A stretch of DNA of 64,000 nucleotides, taken from Certhia americana (Eukaryota; Chordata; Aves; Passeriformes; Certhiidae). Each line of letters begins with the position of its first letter. Positions within the stretch are counted from its first letter, which is position 1. This document shows positions 27,301-39,300 of this stretch, one piece after another. The stretch lies in assembly GCA_018697195.1 (NCBI GenBank), contig JAGMWU010000128.1, positions 27,181 through 91,180 on the forward strand, in the 5' to 3' direction. Position numbers and translations under genes: made by a program. Below the pieces are notes generated by a model that made no database searches, had not been told where the DNA came from, and saw only the letters and a list, made by a program, of their open reading frames with translations.

Positions 27301-30300
27301 ACCAGGACTGCCCAGCTGGGGACAGAGGAATGCGACAGAAATGTAATTAAAAGTGACCTTTCAAGGCAATTTCATCACAAGACCCACTTACTGCCTCATA
27401 AACTGAAACAAAAGCTACTCTGAGGCAGGCTGCTGCTGGGCTGATGCCAGCAGCAATTCCTGCACCACTTCAACAGGAATGACAGAAGAGTATTAAAGAC
27501 CTTTACAACGTATTAATTCAGGTTATGCACATTTCAACCTTTCCCAGATACCAGGCCAGGATGAAAAAAGAAATCCTCTGGTCTGTATTATTATGGGAGA
27601 CAATAACTCTCTCCATGTAGAAACCAGAACAATTCTTGTTCTTCATAGGGAGAAATGGGAGTCATTAATCCAGCTGGAAGAAATCACAGTCATTACCAAG
27701 GAAAATTACAAGACCTTTCACTTTTAAATACTTGATAAATAACTATTTGCCTGACTGTTTACTCAGATGCTATTCACACATTGTAATCCAGAAATAAACA
27801 TTAAAATAAGTATATTGTCAGCAATAAAACAAGTAGCTAGTGTCTCACCCACTTGCAGCCCCTGTAATTCACACACAAAACCACTCACTCTCATCACTTT
27901 ACCACAGAGATTTCATTACATGCTATGCTATTAAATTGCATAATAAGACTTCCAAAACACTGAACAGTTATTAATTTTTTGGACCATGCTGGAGCCTGGT
28001 AGCACACATGATGCTACTGTACCAGGTGTTGTGCAACTGTAAAATAGAAATGCCTTCCATATTTAGAAGATATTATAAGGAAAACATGCTAGAAACTGGA
28101 TCACTAAGTGTCTTGAATACTTACAGATGTCCTTCTTAAGATCCTTCATTGCTTGAACCAAGCTCAAAGTGGTAGCCAAATATTCAGGCACAGCCATACC
28201 TACCCAGCCTGCTGGTTTGGTGCCCAGTGGTGGGTATGTTAGCTCCAACTTCCACTGAAGAACTTACCACCCTTCCTTTTACAGTTACCAACTGAAATGC
28301 TGCAACCTAAGTGCATGGAAAAGGCTCCAGATTATGTACTTTGGGCACAAACCACATGAAGACAACACCTGCTGTCAAGGGTGTCGCAGAAGGGGTTCCA
28401 CAGAGTGCTTACAGTACTGAAATGTAGCAGATTAAATTAAGAGAAAGTGGTTGATCTGCTCCCAGCAGTGCCCTTAGCAACATAAACTGCTACAAAGAAG
28501 GAAAAATACATGCTGAATGGAATGAGCATTATGTTGACAGCTCCAGCTAATCTTCAGAAGGGGATTAAACCCACATTTTCATGCTTTAGTTCAGTGCTAG
28601 AGTGAGTCTAATACACCAGCTTGCCTGCTGCACCCAGGTGTAGAGCTACCAGGGAGGAGGGTCCCAACCCATCACATCATGGCACAACACAACACTCACA
28701 GCCCAGGACTTGCCCCAGTGTGTTGCTCAGATGCCTTCACTCCAGCACAGCTGAATCCAGTCCTGCTGGCCAGAAACAGAACTTGCATAAGAGATGCCAA
28801 GGCTGCAGTGTCAGCTAAGTGCCCAGCTCAGCAGTGAGCAGAAAGGTGCCCTGCAAGCCCTTGGAGAAGTGTGCCAGCAGAGCTTTATCCTTGCACAGAG
28901 GAGAAACAGAGGCAGGATAAGGGAAACTTGGGAAAGACAAACAGATATATCAATAAGGCTTGCAGGTTAACCATCTGTAGTCTGCTGTGTAATAGCAACC
29001 TTATGCATCCCAAATGCCAAAATGACTGCAATTTACTCCCAGGTGGCTCAACAGCTACATTCTACTAACCAAAACACCTGGTGCACATCAGGCTGAGAAA
29101 GCACATATTGGTATTTGGGTATAAGGGGACTTCGTGCAGAGAAGACAGTTAAAATCCTTACTCACAGTAGCACAAAGTTACCCTCTCCCTGACCTTCCTG
29201 CTGAGAACAGGAGAACAAGAGTGGCAGCTGTGGAAAACGCCAGCTCTTTACCACTCCTACTCAGGACACACTCCTCACTTGGGAAACCTGCCCCAGTTTA
29301 GACCTGACACAGTTATAAAACTTTCCACACTATCTTAATGTTGTTAGCTCTGGGGAATCACACACCAAGGGAGACAAAAATGAGGCTAATTACCTTTTTT
29401 CAATATTCCCCATCTGTGTTTAGTCTCAATAAATAGTCCTCCAGCCATCTGGAATGATCACTTAAGGAGAAAGTAATACTCATCTACAGGGGTTTGTTAA
29501 AAGAATTAATCCCTTTTGAGCCAAGGAATAATTTTTCTGAATATTTTTTTGTGGACTTTTGTGCTTGAGCTACAATATCCCAGGTGCCTTCCACAGACAG
29601 ATGCACTGCACAAGAGGCAGATCCTCCAGCTTGCAAGGTCCTGAAAATGCTGGAGTGCACAGGTTCAGCACTTTCCAGGAGGGAATTAAGTCCTCATACA
29701 AGTGAACCTCCAGACCACATCTGCCTACACACTGCATATGTATGTATTTTATGGTGAATTACCTGGTGTAGAGCAGACAGAGCTGTAATTAGTACATCCC
29801 CATCACTTTTCTAATTTCGAAGTAAAATATTAGTTTTCCCCCTTTCAGACAAAACACAGCATTTCTCTTCAAACCAGGTGGGAGAAGCTGTAGCCTGGGA
29901 AACTCAACCTATTCCCTGAAGCAACACAGATAAGACCAAGCTGGAATAACTGATAATTGGAATAACTGATAATTTTGTAGTTTGACTAGATAGACAGAAG
30001 AAGCTGGCTGGTTTCTAGACAAAGGCTGCTGGCTGGTTTCTAAAAAGAATCAAATGTGATGAGAGCTCTCCTGCAGTTAGGCAAGGGCCAAGCTGCCTGC
30101 CTGGTGCTGCTCCTCACAGCCGGTGTGTGCTGCTATTCAAGCAGTCAGCCCAAGGCTTCACCTCAAACCAACTCACCTGAAAACAAGGAAAGGTGAATGG
30201 TATTTTAACATCAAGAATGCATAACCTTGTAAGCCTTGAAGGAAACTACCAATTTTCCATCATCTCCTGTATGAGAAAGACTCCGTGACAGATGCAAAGA

Positions 30301-33300
30301 AAACATCAGCAGATGGACAATGCTTCCTCCTAAAATGCTGACCAAGCTGTCAGACCCTTTCTGGATTTCTGCTTGCAGCTTCTGTTAAGAGGCTCCCTAA
30401 AACCAGAGGATAGAAGCACTCCAGTTACCAAGCTCCCACTGGGGCTTACAATAGGTAGAGCATGCCACAAACAGCTCTCTGGAGAAGCTGATCTGCAGCC
30501 AGGTCACATGCCTTCACCTCGTTGACTGGAGCTTTATTCACCCCAGTTTTAAGCACCTTCAAGTACCAGGTCTCCTCTTGCTTCACTGGATAAGTATTCC
30601 CCTGGCCAGCTCCATTGCACTACCTCAAAATCCCTCCACAAATTAACATGTCAATCTTTGAGGCATCCCTGTGTTTTAATTTGTACCTCTTAAAAGGATT
30701 AAATCCACATTATGGAACACACCTCTGAGCTGAGTAATCCAGGTGAACAGACGAGCTGCTGCATGTGTAAGTGTGACAGTACCCTGACCCTGTTTACCAT
30801 GACCTGCAAATACACTGAAAGCTCAGCAGATCCCTACAACCCTCCAACAGCCCCAAAGCAGCACAGTGCTCGTGTCATGGATGCCTCTCCTGCTGAAGGA
30901 GTACCACAGGTATTAAGAGTCATGGGTTTCAAATTCACTTAGAGCTATGAGCACTAGACACAAAGGTTACACAGATCATAACAGGAGCCAGCACACTACA
31001 AAGCAGAAGTATCCCCATGGGGGAAAGGCCAGACTAAGCTTGGCCTGGTTTGTAACGTGTTAATGAGATAGTATGGCAGCAAGCAGTTCTGTCTCCCCTT
31101 CAGGCTAACACAGAAATCCTCTTGCTTCACCATTTCTTAGATACAGAAAAAAAAATAATGCATCTTGCAAGCTTCAATTTCTAGCAGGGGAAACCCCAGG
31201 CCCAGTGCCTGCAAAGCAGGCTCTGCCAGCATCTCACCAGACATCAAAAGGCCTTTGCTGAGCCTGGAGCTGTCAGGAATGAGCAGCAGCTCAGAAACAA
31301 GGGAAACAGGCCAAGCAGCAAAATGCTGAGACTGGATCTGAGGCCCCTGAGATGAAGGCATGAATAGAGGGACCAAAGATCCCCTTACTAATAGCAGAAG
31401 AACTTCTGTGAGACCTGAATAAGGTCCAACTAAGCATCTTCTTAGACTGAAGATCTAAGAAGCATCTTCTGTCCTCAGATTTTTAAAAGCCTGGAAACTA
31501 CCTGAGAGCCAGATAAAGAAACAGTATCTTCTGCTAGGGAAGGGTGTGGTTTTTATTGATGTGTTTCCACACTGACTTACACAGAACACAGGCAGAACAC
31601 ATATGGAAGAACCTAAAGATGAGGCAGTGTGGTTTGTCATCAAGTTCCCAAAGCCAATGCAGCACCCAGACACCCTGGGTTTGAAAGACCTAGAAATGCC
31701 CAAGTTCATCTGGAGGTCAATCCATCATTTTGGAGATGCTTTGAGACTCCTCCTACCTGTGGAGATCCCAGCTGAGACTTCTTTTTCATCATACCGATTA
31801 CCAGCAAAACCACACAAATGAAATCAGCACAAATGAATTATTTCCTTGAAAGCAGCAAGCCACATTAGAAGCCAAAGATGACTTTCAGGTGGGCACCTGC
31901 ACAGTCACTTTGGGAGTTACAAAAGCATGTTGAGGTAAAGGAAGACAATGAGGGTCAGCGTGTTGGTGAGTGTAAGGCTATTATATAACACTGCAAGTCA
32001 CAGCCCCTCTGAGCAGAAGCCTCATCTGCATGTCCACTAATGAAAAAACCCTCACTAGACACTGCTCATTAGCCCATTCCCCTTTTCCAAGCCCATTAAG
32101 CAAACCATAACATGACTTATTTTAGAAGCAAGTGCTCTGGTTTAGAGTCTTAGATAGGTTTGATGTTTATGAAGTTACAATTTCTGCAGCTGCCTCTGAG
32201 AAAGGCAAATGGCTCACAAGTGAATCAGCACAAAGCACAGCTCCTGCTCACACTTACTGACCTCATCTCTGGGCCACCACTGTGCCAATCAGCATGGTAC
32301 AATGTTAGCATTCCCCAGGGGAATTCTGAAGCATCAGGGAATGGATGCACACAGAGGAAAGGTTATCAAACAGCCCCTGAGACTGTCATTCTTGAAAGGT
32401 AACGTATTTTCACTTATTGGCTTCCAAAAAAAAAAAAAAATAAAATCAATAGTTGTTTTTTAAATTGGAAAAAGCCAATATAAACTATGGATAGCTGAGG
32501 CATGCTTTGACCTCTAAGAAAAACAACAGTATAAGGGCAGAAACAGGCTGCTTCCTACACTCCATTATGCCAAGATCAGCATTTTGGTGCTTTGTGGCAG
32601 AAAAGCAACCACCCACTCGTTAGTCTGCCACCTCTAAACAGTGGTCACATTCATGTAATTCTGGATGGTTTGATTTGTCTATGGTCCCACAGCATCATTC
32701 CCATGCTTATACTGTCCAGATTAAATTTCTAGGAAAATCTTAAAAGCCAAGGTTTTTGCACCATGCATGCAAACCTCCTTCAGAAAGTGGTTAAAACACA
32801 CTTCTCTAGAACCTTAGACAAGGAGGACTGAGGATGAAACCCTACTGACATTTGGCACCACCAGTCAGCAACACAAAACAGAAGTCCTCAAGGAGTGGCT
32901 TTTCACAGGGCCACTGAAATTCACTTGTCTTACTTTTTCTAACAATTCCTTGCTACTGCAATCAAAGCCATTGCAAAAAGCATATCTAAATATGAGTGGT
33001 TTCCTCCTCTGCTCCTATCAGTTCAGTTCATTGTCTTCCATATCCTAGCCTGACAACACCCAACCACCTCCTCTGGTGGAAACTGTAGCACCTGCTATCC
33101 ACCTGGAAAAAAGGCAAGGCTTTCCAAATATCAGGCTGCAAAATACACAATCTGATAATGCACACCTGCCTTCTCACTCACAGGTATAAGCAATACAGCA
33201 AAAGCTTTTTCAAAAGAAGCACGTACTGAAGATGTCAAGCATGTCAATCTTGATAGGATATGCACCACACCACCTACAATGTTGATGCCCACCCAAACTC

Positions 33301-36300
33301 CTGATCCTCCTCCTGATTTTAAAAGCTACTGTGCTTCACTCAGCATTGCTCAGAACCCCATGAGCACAGAACAAATGACCAAGATTCACACCCAGCAAGA
33401 AGCGTGAGCATGCTGCCAACCCCTTGCATTGATTCATCCACTGAGATCCTGGAAAAGCATCACAAGGTAAGGAGAGGGTTAATGGTGTCACATGATCTCT
33501 CACTGCTCGTTAGCCTGACAGGTCTGACTGGGCCATGCTGAGAACACAGATGGACAATTAAACGCTTTAAAAATCACTCTCTGTGCCAGCTCCTAAATCT
33601 TGAGACTTGTGGGAGTCAATTCCCTGCTCTTTTTAACCCATTCCCCTTGAAATACATCGTTGGCATCAGGATTTTCTTTCCACTCTTCTTGCTTTCCAGG
33701 AAAAAGCAGAAGCAGCTGCTGTTGCTCAGACAGCAACCTTAACTGTCTTCAAAGCAAAGCAACACAATAGGTGACAGTCTCCCAAACTCCTTGGCTGACA
33801 CACCCTTTGTTTGCCAACTTTGTCACATTTGGTTGGTCTTAGAAGTGAAGTAGGGAGCAGAGAGGACATCACAGCCACTGATAAGGAATCAGAGCCTGAG
33901 CAAGGACTGTGGAAAGCTCAGGCTTTTCTCAGGTGTCTTATCTGTTTCTGCCGCCTGCCACCCTTTCCACCTGCTATCTCCTAAAGACTGAGCAGTCTAG
34001 GACACAGCTGTCCATCCAACAAGCACACAGGTGAGCTAAAATTAATAACAGAAAATCAGTATTTCAGTGAGGAGAGGCAGCATAAAGAAATCCCAAAGCA
34101 GCAGTACTGTACAGCTGCAGAGAACTGAATTATAACCTCACCTCCACTCTGAGGTCAGCACTTCTTGCTGCAAAAGAATAAATCAGTCCTTCACCAAGGT
34201 GAAGAACTCAGCAGCCTGGAAAACACCTCAGACTGGCCTCAGGCCTCACCATCTCACCCAATCAGGCCTAAGTTAAACCTCAATGACTTCTCAGGACACC
34301 AGAAAAAGAAACTCCATCCATGGTCTGTAGCTCTGCCTGCACAGTTCCTGTTGTCAATGGCATTCTTGTACAGAGACTTGGGGTACTGGCCAAGAAAGGA
34401 CTTTCATTAGCACAGGCAAGCCCCCTGACAATAAATAAGCTGCTCTCAGCCACCTTTGCTTCTTCTGTTCAAAAAGTCGTGAACTTCACCACTAAACCTC
34501 TCAATTTAAGGTCCAGCTTAAGGCCCTTAACTTTCACGTTGAAAACAATCTCCTCTGAATAATCTTTCTTGAATCCTTGACATAGGCTGAAAACCTGTGA
34601 AGCAGCAACACAAAATGAGCAATGAGGTTTTGTCCAGGCACATCCTAGATGATAACAACTTACAAACAGTAACAGATGAAAATCAGGTTCTTTTTCAATC
34701 CATACTTTAGATGAAGTATCAAATTCAGCCAGTATAAACATCAATAATTACAATATTTAAGTTTATACCCATTTGGTTATAAATCAGATACCTTAGGTAC
34801 TTCTTTAGCACTTTTAAGATGTAATAGCTGCACTGTGAACCATCATGTTCCCTAACCCAGAATACAAGCTGACACTCAACTCTGCCCAGAACATGTACCA
34901 GCACAGATTGTTTCCTCAGAGCACAGTGGTCACACAAGTGAGGGGCCATTCTAAGTCAAAAATGTGGTCTCCTACACAAGCCAACAACAGGAAGCCCTTA
35001 TCCAGAGATGGCAGTTCATGTCTCACGTAAAACCAACACACATTTTGATGGAGTTTGCCCCATCACTTCCTACAGAACTATATAAACTTTAAGCATTCCT
35101 AATATCCAGCAGCAAGTCACACCCTCAACATGACACTGCTTGTTTGGCACTGGCCCTTCCTGTTTTGACTCGGCCCACGCAGTGCAGCAGCTCAGTGTGG
35201 ACCCCAGCTATCCTTGTGAGAAAGTAAAAGGAATTGTGACAGGAATACCTTGCCAGATTTCAGAGAGAGCAGGGCTCTCCCCATTGACAGATGGAGAGTG
35301 GAGCCCTGCTGTGGCTTTGCTTAGGCTGCTTGGTTCATGCACATAGGGAAGCAGCCGAGTCACTGAAGCAACAGAAGCTACAGCTCTGCCAGCACAATAC
35401 AGCACCATCAGTACAGCACAGCAATTCTGCAGTACCAGGAAAGCATTCCCACCACAAGAATAACCTGTGTAAAGCTCTGGCTTTAAACCACGTGAACAAA
35501 CCATGTGCAAGATACACAAAGCTTCTAGTCTGGAGTCGTTTACCTGGAATCTGCAGGGTATGAACGAAGCAGGGTGCTGAACACAGGCCTCCCATTCCTG
35601 AATTAGCACCCAAGCCATTACTCCTTTTAACTTAGTTTTGCCTCCCACAAGCCAAATTAAGGTACAGAAGATGTTTCAAAGTAAAATCTATTCTTGACAG
35701 TAACCAATAAGCTGACTCTGCTCTTCCCTCACATGCTGTCACGCTGACACCAAGGGGGAGGACCTGCTCCACGTTTGTGAGCTCCACTCTGCTGCAGTCC
35801 CAGCTGGACACAAAGTTCACTTTCATGGAAAGAACACAGAAGAACCATTTTGATTCCCTGAGCACAACAGAGATTTAAAAGAAAGCAAAGGACCAAATCC
35901 TTCTGGAGTGCCAAAGAGAAAACAAGCGATTACAAATCACGACAGTTCAACCCTGGCACTAGGGATGCAATTCCCTATTAATGCAAACACACGTCCTGCA
36001 TTATGAGGCAAGTTCATAAACCAGAGGCTTCAAAGGAGCTTCAGTCTCTTCTTCCAGGGAGAAATGGCTTGAACTTCCACTTAGATGCTGAACTGCCTTT
36101 GCAAATTGCTATTGCTGCCCACAATTAGAGCCATTTGGGTGACAGTCACCTGCTGCTCCTAATCTATTTAACATGAGGGAGGCAGGAAAAGCAGACAAAG
36201 AAGTCCCAACTGGAAAGCACTGCAATCAGTTTAAAATTGTTTCTATTTCCAGGATTCAACAGCTTTAGTTTTACAATGCAAAATTATAGAATATATTTTC

Positions 36301-39300
36301 TAAAATTAAAAGTCACTAAATCAAAATCTTTATCTGGTAATTGTTAATTCTTAACACTCTGAAGCTGAAGTTCAGCACTAGCAACTGATACAAGCATGGA
36401 CACATTAAAACAGACATTAAGTGCAGCAAAAACCTACAGGGGAGCTGACAACACAGAGCCCCTTTACTATTCCAGTATAGCCCTGTAGTTGGAGATCACT
36501 TTCAAGCCACTTCTGCTGCTCCAATCAGGCCAAAAAAATCATACCATCTTCTTACATGAGAAAGTAAATTGTTCTGCAACAGGAGATAAGGGCTGAATGA
36601 TCTTCTGTTAAGAGCTTCAGTGAGCAGACTATGAAAATTTGTGCCCTGAATGTTTTGTTGCTTAAATACTGATCTAAATTCTTCTCAAGCTTTTAAAAGA
36701 GCAACACTCAACAGTAGCCTCAAACCATTTAGAAAGGCAAGCAACAGAGACAGCTCTCATTTCAATTCCTTCAATCCAGAAATGCACACACACACAACTA
36801 CCATGTGGTGGCCTTTTATAAGCAACGATTTGCCAGCTGCTTCCCCAGGCAAGGAAGTCAGTGTTTGGTATTCAGAGCATTTGCAGACGTTGGGGTGGTG
36901 CAAACACAACCTCCTGCTATTCTGAAGAAAGAGCAGCCCTCTGGGCCTCACCTACTGCCATTAGGGGAAAGTACCAGCAGCTGTGAGCAGCAAGTACACC
37001 TCTACCCTACCCACAGCTAACAGTGTAACCCATTTAACGATGCAAGATGTAGCAAACAACATAAAAGAATCAGCTTTGCATATCACAAAAATCAAGGAGG
37101 CAAAAAACATTGAAGGATTTTTTTGTTATTGAAGAGCTCAAGAACATAACTTTGCTGTAACTCTGGTACCAGCAGAAAACAGTGCTCCAGATGTCACTGC
37201 AAACCTTCTGTTGCTGGTTCTGTAACCAACTAATATAATAAGTGCTGTAAACTAAACATGTATTAGCCTTGGTGTTGGCAGAATTACAGTCTCATTGTCA
37301 CCCAGGCTCCAACTATTGTCTATTTCATCAAAAATTGGTAGAAATTTCTAGTGATTCCTCTGCAGTTTCCCAGAGGAAACAGTAGACACTGAGCAAAGGG
37401 CTCTAGAAAAGCAACTGGTGCAGGAAAATAAGCCTTTTTTCTCAGTTACAGTTCTTAAGAAACTACAGATAAGATACTGGTGTCAAAAGCATAAAATCAG
37501 CATCTTAGAAGCCCTAAACAACTTCTGTTCACTTAATGCAACCAGTGTTTCAAAGGACAGTGAACAAAGTGAATGAAGTTCATCAGTGAACAAAGGGGTT
37601 TTCCTACAGTCTGGCTTGCCCAGGGAAGTAGCAAAGTCCCCATAGTAATGGCTCACAGCTCTCAGATTTTTCAAACAGCTCAGGCAGCAGTGCTAACATG
37701 AAAAGCAAGAGCAGCAGAAGCCCCAGCTCTACCTCCTCTAGATTTAGGCAGGGTGAGTGCTACTGCTGGGAACTGCTGCCCTCTGCTGTCATACGAAACA
37801 GGCTAAGACAATCTGACAAAACCAGGTTTACTGCTATGTATAAATAAAAACCCCCATGATAAGAACCAGCAGTTCACAGGGCAGTCAGATTTCAGGCACG
37901 TTCACCCAGGCCCCTCAGTTTTGGTCTTACATATTTATAAAACACCTGGCCCTTCTTGCAGCACAGCCTGAGAGGCCTCTTGTAAGACAAACTCAACCTA
38001 AAGCATGGTTTTACCCAGCCCATCCCCTTTACTGCAGCTGTTTCAGAGGCAAAAGCACTCAGCTGTTAGTCTGCTCAGCAAAACACCTCTTACTGCCTGA
38101 AAATCTTTGTTGTGGATTGTGAACATCACCAGGGAAAGTGCCAGCCAATATCCTGCCTGCAGGCAGCACAAAACCTGGACTAGGCTTAAGGAGTAAAATG
38201 TTACCCTCATCCCTGTGGGACCAGATGTGCTCCCTTCCTTGCCTCAACCTTCCCAGTGACAGTGCCACCAGGGAGCTCTGCCAACCATTATAAGCACTGG
38301 CCAGATGGGGAAGCCTAAGTGAATTTGAATTACATTTATGAATGTTTTGAAGTTGAGTAAAGACTGAGGTCTGCATATAAGGATATATTTCTGCAGCTCT
38401 CATGCAGAAAAATTTTGGCCTCATTTTCCTTGAGATCTGTATGTGCTCAAAATTAAAGAAAAAAAACAGTGGAAAGGAAAAAGAAGACCCACTGTACCTC
38501 AGAGCCCAGCTCCAGCCTGCCCACAGCACCCAGCTAGGACTGGGCCCACAATGGACAGATCACTTGATTTCCAACTTACTTGATTTCCTCACCAGCAAAA
38601 TCAAACGTTTTGGTGATTGTCACTTTTCCTGAATCTTTTGGCTTCTCCTGAGGCTTAGTCCCACTGTTCTCCTCTTCAGCCTACAAAACAGATGAAGGAG
38701 AAAGCAAAATAATGCATTTGTGGAACCCAGCTGAATTATTATTCCAAAGGGCCAACACAGTCCCTAGGTAGCACTGCAATTTAGACTGGTGGTTAAAGCA
38801 AGTCACCCACAGACAAGATAAAGGAAATAAATTAATTTAATTCTACCAGAATGAAATTCCCCATTTTGGTTCCAGGCTGCCATTGAAGCTCTAGGGTCAA
38901 AACAAACTAAAACTGAAATGAAATTGTAATAAATGTAGGAAGGAGCAAGAACACATTGCAGTGGTTCAGAAAGCAAACAAAAGCCTGGAGACTTGGTTCT
39001 CTCAAACTATGCACCACCAAGCAGGAAAGCTGCCAAGGTGAATTCAACTAAAGTATGTTTATTTTTACTCAGAAATAGAGAAGAACAAAACTCTTCAGCA
39101 GAAAAAGCAATGCTGATCCCCCTACTTGTCAATAACATCTCTTTTATTTGAGAAGGAAAAATCTTTATTAAGAAATTTGTCAACAATGACTCTTAATTTA
39201 CTCAGTCACAGCTACAGCTGCTAAAAAGACACATAAAAAACCTCAGACACTCTTAAGTTACCAAAACAAAACCCAAATTCTTGCTCTAAATCAACCACAG

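Larger units (their letters stand above)
24457..38579 (-). other. CFDP1: CFDP1 intron 4 (14.1 kb)
   Basis: Bounded by a GTAAGT donor after exon 4 and an AACAG acceptor before exon 5, so the boundaries are read directly. It contains no exon I can recognise on either strand. It holds a three-copy 23-bp minisatellite at 26,981, small duplications near 29,943 and 30,003, an A15 run near 32,427 and a short CA repeat near 36,785. Confidence 0.88.

Noticed and set aside
31603..31821. 72-codon plus-strand frame starting [15 protein letters not shown]
   Set aside because: The composition looked protein-like, but there are no flanking splice sites or recognisable family, and it lies inside CFDP1 intron 4.
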